A DNA stretch of 36,823 nucleotides from an uncultured Oscillospiraceae bacterium (GTDB lineage Bacteria; Bacillota; Clostridia; Oscillospirales; Acutalibacteraceae), in NCBI GenBank assembly GCA_900549055.1, contig URNB01000011.1, forward strand, positions 1-36,823, written 5' to 3'. Shown one piece after another: positions 26,007 through 34,270 of the stretch. Within the stretch, counting starts at the first letter, position 1. Each line of letters starts with the position of its first letter. Position numbers and translations under genes: made by a program. The notes under the pieces are model-generated. The model was given only the letters and a program-made list of their open reading frames with translations, did not search any database and was not told the DNA's origin.

Positions 26007-26800
26007 AGCAGAAAATACTTGAAATAATAAATAAAAACGGAATACGGGACGCGGGCTTTTGCGATTACAGCCTTGTAAAGGAACGCCTTTTGCCCTGCCG
26101 CGCGCTGCGGCGGCTGCCCGAAAACGCAAAAACGGTAATTCTGCTTTTATTCCCTTACAAGGTGAGAGACGCCCACCCCGAAAATATTTGCCGATATGCC
26201 TCGGTGCCTGATTACCACGATATAACGCAAAAATATCTTTTAAATATAACTGTCGATTTAAAAAAAGAATTTCCCGAATATAAATTTGAAAGCTTTGCCG
26301 ATAATTCGCCCATACCCGAGGTTTCCGCCGCGGCTGCCGCGGGGCTTGGGGTATACGGTGAAAACGGGCTTTTAATAAACAAAACCTACGGCAGCTGGTG
26401 TTTTATTTGCGAAATTGTAACCGACCTTGAAATTCCTGCCGAAAATCACTTTAAAAAATGCCCTGTGTGCGGCAATTGCAAAAAGGCTTGTCCAAGGGGG
26501 GATTTAGAGGACAAATGTCTATCGGCTGTCACACAGCAAAAAAAAGAGCTTAATTTTGCCGAAAAAGCAGCCCTCAAAAAGTATAATACCGTTTGGGGCT
26601 GCGATATTTGCGCCGAGGTGTGCCCGCTAAATAAAAATGCGGCGAATACCTATATTCCCGAGTTTATTGCAGGCTACCGCGACCGCTACGAATACGGCGA
26701 GGATATTTCGGGCAGAGCCTACGAGTGGCGCGGGGAAAAGGTGATAAAAAGAAATTACGAAATTATTTACGGAGAAATGACCGAAGATCATCGGGACTGA
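26003..26800 (+). CDS. QueG-like epoxyqueuosine reductase (short form)
   Basis: 265 residues. N-terminal DUF1730-like region with KYLLNITVDLKKEFPEYKFESFADNSPIPEV, then SAAAAAGLGVYGENGLLINKTYGSWCFICEIVTD, then two [4Fe-4S] motifs: CPVCGNCKKACP (from Cys153) and CDICAEVCP (from Cys200). This is the core of epoxyqueuosine reductase, the cobalamin-dependent last step of queuosine synthesis in tRNA. It is shorter than the longer QueG proteins, which carry C-terminal HEAT-like repeats, so substrate is less certain. Overlaps tadA by four bases and its 3' end overlaps the convergent flippase gene by 38 bases. Confidence 0.8.
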   Translation: MKQKILEIINKNGIRDAGFCDYSLVKERLLPCRALRRLPENAKTVILLLFPYKVRDAHPENICRYASVPDYHDITQKYLLNITVDLKKEFPEYKFESFADNSPIPEVSAAAAAGLGVYGENGLLINKTYGSWCFICEIVTDLEIPAENHFKKCPVCGNCKKACPRGDLEDKCLSAVTQQKKELNFAEKAALKKYNTVWGCDICAEVCPLNKNAANTYIPEFIAGYRDRYEYGEDISGRAYEWRGEKVIKRNYEIIYGEMTEDHRD

Positions 26801-28289
26801 CTATCTTAAACATCAGCATTGCCCCGCAGTACAGCGGCAGCGAAATTACGCATAAAAGTATTATGTAAACCAAATTACCAATACCGCCCCAAAGCCCAAG
26901 TAATCTGTCGCAAGCTATGGCAATTACCGCGGCGGAGGTAAGCGGCAGTAAAATTTCATTTATAAAGCGAATTTTAACCCTTGTTACGTGCAGCAGTCTG
27001 CCGACGTTTAAAAAGCAGGTTAAAACGTTTGAAAAATACATTATCCAAATAAATCCCCTGAGTCCGAAAATCGGCAGTAATATAAGAATCAGAATAATTC
27101 TAAGCACCGAATCGGAAACGGCGGTGCGGAATGTGAAGGCTTGCTGGTCAAGACCCTTTAAAATGCCGTCGGAAATGCTGTCCAAATACATCAGCGGCAC
27201 TATTGGCGAGAGCGCGCGCAAAAGCTCGCCCACCTCGGGGCTTTTATATATAAGCAAACCTATTTTTCTGCCCCCCACAAAGAATATCGCACCGAAAATA
27301 AAGGCTATAACGCTTGTCAGCTTTAAAATATTTCGGGTTGCCGAGCGCACAAGCCCGTGGCGGTTGCGCGCCTCCGCCTCGGATATTTCGGGAATTAAAA
27401 GCGTGGAAACGGCGTTTAACAGTGTGGATGGAAAGAAAAGTATAGGCAGCGCCATGCCCTTTATCATACCGAATTGAGAAAGGGCGTTTTCACCCCCGAA
27501 CGGGTATTTTGCAAGGTTTTTCGGCACTAAAATATTCTCGCCCGTGCGCAGCGCGGTGTTTAAATATCTGCCCGAGGTTATGGGAACGGAAATGTGCAGT
27601 ATGCGCCTTACTATGCCGAACGGCGGGCGTGCCCTGCCGGTGAGGTTATCAAGCTTTCTCGTATCCCGCAGCCATATAAGCCAGAGCATTAAAAACGAGA
27701 ATATTTCGGCGGCGCTGTCACCCAAAATCACGGCGGCGGCGCACGCACCGAGGCCCTTAGTACAGAATTTACCTACAAGCACTACTATAAGTATTATTCT
27801 TACCGCCTGCTCAAACAGCTGCGAAACGGCGTTCGGCGTTATTTTGCGGCGGGCTATGAAATACCCGCGCAGGCAGGATGAAATCCCCATAAAGGGGAGA
27901 GAGAGCGGCAGTATTTTAAGCGCGGGCACGGCGCGTATATCATTCAAAAACCGAACGGCTATAAATTCCGCCCCGAAAAACACCGTTACAACCGTTACCC
28001 CCGCAATAAGCAGGGTAATTTCAATGGCGCGGCGCAGTATTTTAAGTGTGCCACGTTTTGTACCGAGGGCTAATTCCTCGGCGACAAGCCTTGTCACGGC
28101 TGTGCTAATACCGCTTGTTGCAAAGGTGGCGGCGAGCATATATACGCTGAATATAAGCTGATAAAGCCCTATTCCTTCAGAACCGATAAGCTGCGCTAAC
28201 CAAACCTTGAAAATTATTCCCACAAAGCGCAATATAAGCGAGGAAACGGTTAAAATAAGGGCATTTTTAATAAAAATTGTTTTTTTCAA
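26763..28289 (-). CDS. SpoVB-like MOP/MATE-family flippase
   Basis: 508 residues with 12-14 hydrophobic segments. Begins LTVSSLILRFVGIIFKVWLAQLIGSEGIGLYQL, close to SpoVB and related polysaccharide biosynthesis flippases of Firmicutes, which move lipid-linked precursors across the membrane for cortex or envelope synthesis. MILTFS at 28358 is the longest open start, but a TTG at 28289 (KKTIFIKNALIL) has GGAG ten bases upstream and fits the family start better. Divergent from rarA. SpoVB itself is one of several paralogues in spore formers, so the specific role is not certain. Confidence 0.85.
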   Translation of the reverse strand: MKKTIFIKNALILTVSSLILRFVGIIFKVWLAQLIGSEGIGLYQLIFSVYMLAATFATSGISTAVTRLVAEELALGTKRGTLKILRRAIEITLLIAGVTVVTVFFGAEFIAVRFLNDIRAVPALKILPLSLPFMGISSCLRGYFIARRKITPNAVSQLFEQAVRIILIVVLVGKFCTKGLGACAAAVILGDSAAEIFSFLMLWLIWLRDTRKLDNLTGRARPPFGIVRRILHISVPITSGRYLNTALRTGENILVPKNLAKYPFGGENALSQFGMIKGMALPILFFPSTLLNAVSTLLIPEISEAEARNRHGLVRSATRNILKLTSVIAFIFGAIFFVGGRKIGLLIYKSPEVGELLRALSPIVPLMYLDSISDGILKGLDQQAFTFRTAVSDSVLRIILILILLPIFGLRGFIWIMYFSNVLTCFLNVGRLLHVTRVKIRFINEILLPLTSAAVIAIACDRLLGLWGGIGNLVYIILLCVISLPLYCGAMLMFKIVSPDDLRSFLRK

Positions 28290-28373
28290 TGCTTTTCCAC
28301 TCCAAATTCCCGTATAATTTATAATATGTTGCAGAAAAGCGGAAAATGTTAATATCAAGGCAGGTTAAAAAAA

Positions 28374-29636
28374 ATGAACTCACCATTAGCGGACAGATTA
28401 AGACCGAAAACAATTGAAGAAGTTGCGGGGCAAAAGCAGCTTTTAGCGCCGGGAAAGGTGCTGCGGCGCATAATTGACTCGAAAAATATACCCAACCTTA
28501 TATTTTACGGACCCTCGGGCGTGGGCAAAACCACGGTTGCCAACATAATTGCCGCCACAAGCGGTAAAAAGCTGTGCTACCTTAACGCAACCATCGCGTC
28601 CACCGCCGATATTAAGGAGATTATCGGCTCAATAGGCACAATTGACGCCCAAAACGGCATACTGCTTTATCTTGACGAAATACAGTATTTCAATAAAAAA
28701 CAGCAGCAAATTTTGCTTTCCTACATTGAAAACGGGGATATTACTCTTATAGCCTCCACCACCGAAAACCCCTATTTTTATGTGTATAACGCGATTTTAA
28801 GCCGCTCTACGGTGTTTGAGTTCAAGCCGCTGACTCCCGATGATATATCGGACGTTTTAGACCGCGCAATCGGTATTTTAAGCGGGGAAAAGGGCAAGGA
28901 AATTATAATTTCAGACGACGCAAAGAAAAAAATATCCCGCGCGGCGGCGGGGGATGTGCGCCGTTCGCTTAATATGCTGGAGCTATGCGTGCTGACAAGC
29001 GAAAACGAAACCGAAATTGACATTACCGACGATACGGTAGAGGAAATTGCGGCGGCGAACGCCGTTCGCTACGACCGCGATGGCGACGAACACTACGATA
29101 TAATATCGGCTTATCAAAAATCAATGCGCGGTTCAGACCCTGACGCCGCCGTGTACTATTTAGGCAGACTGCTTGCGGCGGGAGATTTGCCGAGCGCTTG
29201 CAGGCGGCTTATGGTATGTGCCTGTGAAGACGTGGGGCTTGCCCACCCGCAAATAATACCCATAGTGAAAGCGGCGGTGGATATTGCGCAGTCGGTGGGT
29301 CTGCCCGAGGCGCGTCTGCCACTTGCCGACGCGGTAATTTTGGTAGCCACAAGCCCGAAATCAAACTCGGGGCATAACGCGATAGTTGCGGCAATGGAGG
29401 ATATTGAAAAGGGAATAGGCGGGCCTATTCCGCGGCAGCTGCAAAACAAGCATTTTGACGGCGAGGAAGCCGAAATAAAGGGGCAGAACTACAAATATCC
29501 GCACGATTTTAAGAATCATTATGTAAACCAACAGTATTTACCCGACGCGCTTAAAAATAAGCGCTATTATGAGTACGGAGACAATAAAACAGAGCAAAAA
29601 TATAAGGAATATTGGGACGCGGTAAAAGGCAAATAA
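28374..29636 (+). CDS. rarA: Replication-associated recombination protein RarA (MgsA family AAA+ ATPase)
   Basis: 420 residues. AAA+ ATPase acting at stalled forks, related to clamp loaders. Walker A GPSGVGKTT (46-54), Walker B LLYLDEIQYF, sensor STTENPYF, and the C-terminal region KSMRGSDPDAAVYYLGRLLAAGD, EDVGLAHPQ, and KYPHDF typical of the RarA/WRNIP1 family. Length normal. ATG follows AGGTTAAAAAAA. Assignment secure. Confidence 0.95.
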   Translation: MNSPLADRLRPKTIEEVAGQKQLLAPGKVLRRIIDSKNIPNLIFYGPSGVGKTTVANIIAATSGKKLCYLNATIASTADIKEIIGSIGTIDAQNGILLYLDEIQYFNKKQQQILLSYIENGDITLIASTTENPYFYVYNAILSRSTVFEFKPLTPDDISDVLDRAIGILSGEKGKEIIISDDAKKKISRAAAGDVRRSLNMLELCVLTSENETEIDITDDTVEEIAAANAVRYDRDGDEHYDIISAYQKSMRGSDPDAAVYYLGRLLAAGDLPSACRRLMVCACEDVGLAHPQIIPIVKAAVDIAQSVGLPEARLPLADAVILVATSPKSNSGHNAIVAAMEDIEKGIGGPIPRQLQNKHFDGEEAEIKGQNYKYPHDFKNHYVNQQYLPDALKNKRYYEYGDNKTEQKYKEYWDAVKGK

Positions 29637-29667
29637 AAATGTTATGTAAACTAAAGGAGGGCGTACC

Positions 29668-30102
29668 GTGAAAGAAAACGGAATACCGAAAAAAACCCGC
29701 TTTTTATGGCAGGTACGAATATCTTTAATAGGCTTTATTCCGATTGCAGTGTTGCTTTTCCTTTGCTCTGTAACGCTTTGGTGCCTTTTACCGGCGGTAA
29801 TTTTGGCGGCGGCGCTGCTTATATTTGTGCTGTGGTATATTCCCGCCTATTTTGCAAGCTATGAAATACTGTTCCCTAAAGGAGCAATTATTATAAACCG
29901 CGGTATCTTTATAAGAACTACCCATATAATGCCCTTTTCAAGGCTTATTTACGTTCAAAGCTATTCCACACCCCTTGCCCACAGTATGGGGCTTGCGGCG
30001 CTAAGCCTTAAAGCGGCGCGCAGCAGCCTTATCATACCCGAGCTGCCCATATCCGATGTTGAACTGTTTATAAAATCGGTAACAAAGGAGGAAAATGCTT
30101 GA
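29668..30102 (+). CDS. PH-domain membrane protein, YdbS-like
   Basis: 144 residues. Two adjacent hydrophobic segments (about 17-58) precede a bacterial PH domain (bPH2/DUF304) with GAIIINRGIFIRTTHIMPFSRLIYVQSYSTPL. GTG start after a strong AAAGGAGGG. Overlaps the next gene by four bases (TTGA); the small YdbS-type plus large YdbT-type pair is a recurrent Firmicute arrangement. In Bacillus a role in protecting against antimicrobial peptides or envelope stress has been suggested; function here unproven. Confidence 0.85.
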   Translation: MKENGIPKKTRFLWQVRISLIGFIPIAVLLFLCSVTLWCLLPAVILAAALLIFVLWYIPAYFASYEILFPKGAIIINRGIFIRTTHIMPFSRLIYVQSYSTPLAHSMGLAALSLKAARSSLIIPELPISDVELFIKSVTKEENA

Positions 30103-31529
30103 AAAAAGAGTTTCACGCCCATCCGCTTATGCTTGTAAGCCTTATAAAGCCTTTCCTTTTTGTGCTTGTTCTGCCTGTTTTAAAAGGCGTTATACAGTAC
30201 ATTATAAAGCGTCGTGTTACCGGCGTTTTGACTTTGGAACTTATTGCCTTTATGATAATTACCCTTATAGCCGCTCTGCGCTGCCGATCCTTCCGCCTTA
30301 TTTGCGGCAAAAGCGGCGTGACGGTAAAAATGGGAATACTTTTCAAAAGCACCGCCTTTATAAGCGTTAATAAGCTATCGTCCGTTCAAACGGTGCAAAA
30401 CCCTATTGACGCAGTCTTTCGCGCGGTATCCTACCGAATAAATACCGAGGCGGGACCCAAGGGCAAGGCGGATTTTGATTTCAAATTAAGCACAAAAGAC
30501 AGTGCCGAGGTCTCCCGCCTTTTATACGGCGAGGATAATTACACCGCAGTTAAGTTTTCGGTTTTTAAGGTGGCGGTTATGGCGGCGACAACCTCCTCGG
30601 CAGTTATGGGTATGCTTATTGCCGTGCCTATAATAAATAAAACAGGTAAGCTGCTTGATATTGCGCTAAATAATATTCTGCTTGACGAGATAAACAACGT
30701 TTCAAGCGGCTTTAAATCCTACTTTCCGCCTATTGTAAACGCAATAACCCTTGTTTTTCTTTTGAGCTATGCGGTATCCTTTGTTTATTCGCTTTTTAAG
30801 TATATAAATTTTAAGCTTTTTCTTGAAAAAGAAAAGCTGGAGGTGCGGTCCGGCTTTTTCGTGCGCAGCCGCTCCGCCTTTAAAAAGTCCTCGGTGAATG
30901 ATGTTATTATTTATCAGACTCCGCTTATGCGGATTTTCAAGCGCTACGCTATGAAGGTGAGCGTGGGCGGCTACGGCGGCTCAAAAAGCGAGACGGCGGT
31001 TATAGTGCCCTCGGGCAGACGGGGCGAGATAAAGCGCCAGTTTCAGGCGTATTTTCCGTTTTTAGCGCCAGACGGCAAGCTGATGCACGCGCGGCGGGAT
31101 ATTGTAACCAAAAACCGATTTTTATATCTGCCGGGGCTGTATTTTATAATTACGTTGGCAATTTCCATAGCGCTGACCTTTATTTTCCCGAAATTCGGCA
31201 GGCTTACCCTCTTTTTAACCATGGTAGCCTGCGCAATTATAATGTATTACGCCTATTTAAGCATTTACGAGTTTCGTTTGGGTAAGCTTAAAATCGGCAA
31301 AAATGTTTACGCGCAGACCGTAAAGGGCTTTAACGCCTGCGAGCTGCACTGCCCGCGCGAAAATGTGGGGCAGATTAAAATTATACGCACAATTCCCGAT
31401 ATTCGGCTTAACACCTGCAAGTTGGTTATAAGCGTACGTTCGGAAAGCGCCGATACCGTAAAGGTGCGTATGCTCAATTACGGCGAGGTTAAAAAAAGTA
31501 TTTCGGACAGCTACGGTATTGAGGTATAA
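30099..31529 (+). CDS. PH-domain membrane protein, YdbT-like
   Basis: 476 residues. Repeated units of paired membrane segments followed by bPH2 domains: first PH near 70-150 (GKSGVTVKMGILFKSTAFISVNKLSSVQT), second near 245-330 (EKEKLEVRSGFFVRSRSAFKKSSVNDVIIYQ), and a third after 360 (LGKLKIGKNVYAQTVKGFNAC). Start is TTG inside the TTGA overlap with the preceding gene, with AAAGGAGGAAAA before it. Membrane protein of unknown biochemical function, partner of the YdbS-like protein. Confidence 0.85.
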   Translation: MKKEFHAHPLMLVSLIKPFLFVLVLPVLKGVIQYIIKRRVTGVLTLELIAFMIITLIAALRCRSFRLICGKSGVTVKMGILFKSTAFISVNKLSSVQTVQNPIDAVFRAVSYRINTEAGPKGKADFDFKLSTKDSAEVSRLLYGEDNYTAVKFSVFKVAVMAATTSSAVMGMLIAVPIINKTGKLLDIALNNILLDEINNVSSGFKSYFPPIVNAITLVFLLSYAVSFVYSLFKYINFKLFLEKEKLEVRSGFFVRSRSAFKKSSVNDVIIYQTPLMRIFKRYAMKVSVGGYGGSKSETAVIVPSGRRGEIKRQFQAYFPFLAPDGKLMHARRDIVTKNRFLYLPGLYFIITLAISIALTFIFPKFGRLTLFLTMVACAIIMYYAYLSIYEFRLGKLKIGKNVYAQTVKGFNACELHCPRENVGQIKIIRTIPDIRLNTCKLVISVRSESADTVKVRMLNYGEVKKSISDSYGIEV

Positions 31530-31566
31530 ATAATAATCCATAGGGCAACCTATAATATAAAAGGAA

Positions 31567-31582
31567 TGTTTCACGTGAAACA
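31567..31582. other. parS: parS centromere site 1
   Basis: TGTTTCACGTGAAACA is the exact palindromic parS consensus bound by Spo0J/ParB. It lies 19 bases before the spoVAE start codon and about 1 kb from the second site. Because its first bases read ATG TTT CAC GTG it creates a false upstream start for the next gene. Confidence 0.96.
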
Positions 31583-31601
31583 TTATACAGGGGGATGCCT
31601 T

Positions 31602-31970
31602 ATGGATATTTTTTTACATTGCTTATATGCGTTTCTCGTGGGCGGGTTTATCTGCCTTATAGGTCAGGTTTTAATTGATTACACTAAGCTTACACCCGCG
31701 CGTATACTCGTTTCTTACGTTGTGGCGGGGGTAATTCTTACCGCAATAGGCGTATATGAGCCTATTGTTAAGTTTGCGGGCGCGGGGGCTACCGTGCCTC
31801 TCACCGGCTTCGGCTACAGCCTTGCCTGCGGCGTCAAAGAGGCAGTAAAGGAATACGGCTTTATGGGAATACTGATGGGTGGACTGACCGCAACTGCGGC
31901 AGGCATTGCAACTGCCGTTGTATCGGGCTTTTTAATGGCAGCACTGTTTAAACCGGGAGACAAAACTTAA
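31602..31970 (+). CDS. spoVAE: Stage V sporulation protein AE (SpoVAE family)
   Basis: 122 residues, four hydrophobic segments. Part of the SpoVA channel that moves dipicolinic acid into the forespore and out at germination. The family stretch GGFICLIGQVLIDYTKLTPARILVSYVV and FAGAGATVPLTGFG are diagnostic. The ATG at 31602 with AGGGGG upstream is preferred; the frame's longer start lies in parS. The rest of the spoVA operon (spoVAC, spoVAD) is not adjacent, so this is an orphan or split copy. Confidence 0.9.
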   Translation: MDIFLHCLYAFLVGGFICLIGQVLIDYTKLTPARILVSYVVAGVILTAIGVYEPIVKFAGAGATVPLTGFGYSLACGVKEAVKEYGFMGILMGGLTATAAGIATAVVSGFLMAALFKPGDKT

Positions 31971-32008
31971 TGCGGAATTATGAATTCGGAATGCGGAATG
32001 AAATAAAG
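31969..32008 (+). repeat. Lone copy of the ATTCGGAAT/GCGGAAT short repeat
   Basis: GAATTATGAATTCGGAATGCGGAATGAAATAA-like sequence directly after spoVAE resembles the terminal repeats at 34271 and 34420. Confidence 0.6.
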
Positions 32009-32063
32009 GCTCCCTTGCCTAAAGGGAGCTGGCAAAACCGTAGGTTTTGACTGAGGGATTGTT
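32005..32063 (+). repeat. Copy 2 of the dispersed palindromic repeat
   Basis: AAAGGCTCCCTT, loop, AAAGGGAGCTG, a second hairpin CAAAACC/GGTTTTG, then ACTGAGGGATTGTT. Same layout as 12647-12706; inverted relative to the adjacent copy 3. Confidence 0.75.
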
Positions 32064-32075
32064 ACGGACTTTAAA

Positions 32076-32143
32076 TACCCCTCAGTCACTAACGTGACAG
32101 CTCCCCTCTGTTTTGACTAACGTCAAAAAGAAGGGAGCCTTTG
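32076..32143 (-). repeat. Copy 3 of the dispersed palindromic repeat, inverted to copy 2
   Basis: On the minus strand: AAAGGCTCCCTT, a hairpin TTTTTGACGTTAGTCAAAA, GGGGAGCTG, a hairpin TCACGTTAGTGA, CTGAGGGGTA. Arms vary while the anchors are constant. Lies just after the stop of the small gene at 32158 and may act as its terminator. Confidence 0.75.
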
Positions 32144-32157
32144 GTTTGCAAAAAAAC

Positions 32158-32379
32158 TTACTTTTTATAGTTAAGCAATTGCTTTGCGGCGGCAAGATAA
32201 TCATATGTATATTGCTCGGCATAATTTAGAAGCCTGTCCTTACAGTCTTCTATCGTTTGTTCCGAACACTTTTCAATCAATACTTCTTCTTTATACGAAA
32301 AAAGTATTAAAAACTGCGTGTTCATTTCAAGCCCTCTTATTGCAACTTGTAACTCATCTAAAATTTCATCGTACTCCAT
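32158..32379 (-). CDS. Small acidic hypothetical protein
   Basis: 73 residues, no membrane segment or signal: MEYDEILDELQVAIRGLEMN at the start, then mixed helical sequence with one Cys pair (EKCSEQTIEDCKD) and LLNYAEQYTYDYLAAAKQLLNY at the end. No family recognised. An ideal GGAGGTGAT ribosome binding site 6 bases before the ATG supports a real gene. AT-rich, alone on this strand between spoVAE and parA, and bounded by repeats on its downstream side. Confidence 0.65.
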   Translation of the reverse strand: MEYDEILDELQVAIRGLEMNTQFLILFSYKEEVLIEKCSEQTIEDCKDRLLNYAEQYTYDYLAAAKQLLNYKK

Positions 32380-32564
32380 CTATAATCACCTCCTAAAGGA
32401 TTATACAATATAAAAGCGGAAAACAGGGATTTTAACCCGAAACGGGTTAAATTTTAGCATAAACTATGAGAGCCTCCCTTGAAGTATTATACATTATAAA
32501 ATAACGCTACATACCAACGATTGTTGGTTTTTTATAATTCCACATTCTGCATGAAATTTAACTG

Positions 32565-32593
32565 TTTACTTTTGTTCTGCGAAATGCTATAAT
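32565..32593 (+). promoter_or_regulatory. Promoter of the parAB operon
   Basis: TTTACT (32565-32570), 17-base spacer, TATAAT (32588-32593) with TGC extended -10; a second overlapping TATAAT follows. parS site 2 begins 18 bases downstream, so ParB binding could repress the operon (inferred). Confidence 0.7.
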
Positions 32594-32610
32594 ATAATCC
32601 GTGACTTAAA

Positions 32611-32626
32611 TGTTTCACGTGAAACA
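32611..32626. other. parS: parS centromere site 2
   Basis: Second exact TGTTTCACGTGAAACA, in the 5' leader of parA, 19 bases before its start codon. Confidence 0.96.
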
Positions 32627-32645
32627 TTTACAGGGAGGAATAAGA

Positions 32646-33416
32646 ATGGGGAAGATAATCGCCGTTGTTAATCAGAAAGGCGGCGTCGGGAAGACCACAA
32701 CTGCCGTAAATCTTGCCGCGGGAGTAGGCATTGCGGGCAAAAAGGTGCTTTTGGTGGACGCCGACCCGCAGGGCAACTCGACAAGCGGCTTTGGAATAAA
32801 CAAAAAAGAGGTAAAAACCACTTCATATGAGCTTTTAATAGGCACTGGAAAGCTTGAAAACGCCATAGTAAAGACGGAATATAAAAATGTAGACGTTGTT
32901 CCGTCCTCAATGGATTTAGCGGCGGCGGAGGTTGATTTAATTGAGATAGAGCACCGCGAGGCGCAGCTTAAAATGACCCTTGCCGCATCGCGGGATAGCT
33001 ACGACTACATATTTATAGATTGTCCGCCGTCATTAGGGCTTATAACGATAAACGCGCTTAACGCCTGTGATACAGTGCTTGTGCCCATACAGTGCGAATA
33101 TTTCGCGCTTGAGGGACTTTCGCAGCTTATGGCGACGGTACGACAGGTAAAAAGACTTTACAACCCGACACTTGAAATTGAGGGAATAGTGCTTACAATG
33201 TATGACGGACGGCTGAATCTGACGGGTCAGGTGGTAGCCGAGATAAAAAAATACTTTGCCGATAAGCTTTATAAATCGGTAATTCCGCGTGCAGTAAGGC
33301 TTTCCGAGGCGCCGAGCTACGGTATGCCGATACAGTATTACGACAAGCGCTCAAAGGGCGCGGCGGCGTATGACGATTTAACCAAGGAGTTTTTGAAGAA
33401 GAACAGGAGAAGATAA
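32646..33416 (+). CDS. parA: Chromosome partitioning ATPase ParA (Soj)
   Basis: 256 residues. Deviant Walker A ATPase that works with ParB on origin segregation and on DnaA control. KGGVGKTTTAVNLA (from Lys11), DADPQGN, and IDCPPSLGLITINAL are clear. The frame opens at 32610 inside parS, but the ATG at 32646, preceded by AGGGAGG, gives the correct MGKIIAVVNQKGG start. Followed one base later by parB. Confidence 0.96.
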   Translation: MGKIIAVVNQKGGVGKTTTAVNLAAGVGIAGKKVLLVDADPQGNSTSGFGINKKEVKTTSYELLIGTGKLENAIVKTEYKNVDVVPSSMDLAAAEVDLIEIEHREAQLKMTLAASRDSYDYIFIDCPPSLGLITINALNACDTVLVPIQCEYFALEGLSQLMATVRQVKRLYNPTLEIEGIVLTMYDGRLNLTGQVVAEIKKYFADKLYKSVIPRAVRLSEAPSYGMPIQYYDKRSKGAAAYDDLTKEFLKKNRRR

Positions 33417-33417
33417 A

Positions 33418-34266
33418 ATGGCTGCAAAAAAAGGCGGACTCGGCAGGGGACTTGACTCCCTTTTCAGCGAAAACGCGACCGACAGTGACGGCGCGGTAAA
33501 ATTAAATATAAACGATATTGAACCCAACCGCGACCAGCCCCGAAAGGACTTTGACGAGCAGAGTATTTCGGAGCTTGCGGACAGCATTGCGAGGCATGGA
33601 CTTATACAACCTATTGTGGTTAAACCGAATGCAAACGGCAGATACAGTATAATTGCGGGTGAACGCCGCTGGCGCGCAAGCCGCATTGCGGGGCTTAATG
33701 AAGTGCCTGTTATAATAAAGGACGCGGACGAGCAGACCCTAATGGAATTAGCGCTTATAGAGAACCTGCAGCGCGAGGATTTAAACGCGGTTGAAGAGGC
33801 GCTCGGCTATCGCTCACTTATTGAAGGCTACGGGCTGACCCAGGAAGAGGTTGCAAAGCGAATGGGTAAATCGCGCAGCGCAGTGACTAACGCCTTGCGC
33901 CTGCTTGCCCTTAACAGCACCGAACTGGAGGCCTTGCGTCGCGGCAGCATTACTGCGGGTCATGCGCGCGCCCTGCTTTCGTGTGATGACGAAAACACGC
34001 GCTCTAAAATGCTGCTTGCCGCAGCGGACGGCGCATCTGTCCGTGACCTTGAAAGAATGGCGGCAGCCGCAAAAAAGGCGAAAACTGCGGCTAAAAAGCC
34101 CGCAGGGCCTAAACCGACCTTTTACAGCGAGGTTGAGCTTTCCCTTAAAAACGAAATGCACAGAAAGGTACATATAAACCCCTCCGGCAACGGCAAGGGC
34201 ACGCTTACAATTGAATTTTTAAGCGATGACGAGCTTGCCGAGTTTGCGAAAAAGCTATCGGAATAA
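33418..34266 (+). CDS. parB: Chromosome partitioning protein ParB (Spo0J)
   Basis: 282 residues. CTP-dependent clamp that loads at parS and spreads. N-terminal ParB/Srx domain with IEPNRDQPRKDFDE, GLIQPIVVKP and GERRWRA (81-87), then IENLQREDLNAVEEA and the helix-turn-helix LTQEEVAKRMGKSRSAVTNALRLL, then a Lys/Ala-rich linker and a C-terminal dimerisation segment. Operon with parA; AGGAGA lies in the end of parA. Confidence 0.96.
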   Translation: MAAKKGGLGRGLDSLFSENATDSDGAVKLNINDIEPNRDQPRKDFDEQSISELADSIARHGLIQPIVVKPNANGRYSIIAGERRWRASRIAGLNEVPVIIKDADEQTLMELALIENLQREDLNAVEEALGYRSLIEGYGLTQEEVAKRMGKSRSAVTNALRLLALNSTELEALRRGSITAGHARALLSCDDENTRSKMLLAAADGASVRDLERMAAAAKKAKTAAKKPAGPKPTFYSEVELSLKNEMHRKVHINPSGNGKGTLTIEFLSDDELAEFAKKLSE

Positions 34267-34270
34267 TAAA

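Noticed and set aside
27544..28161. 205-codon plus-strand open frame
   Set aside because: Antisense to the flippase gene; Ser/Arg-rich with no recognisable features.
31566..31601. Upstream starts (MFHVKH) for spoVAE and likewise for parA at 32610
   Set aside because: The residues are the reading of the parS palindrome itself; good ribosome sites precede the later ATGs.
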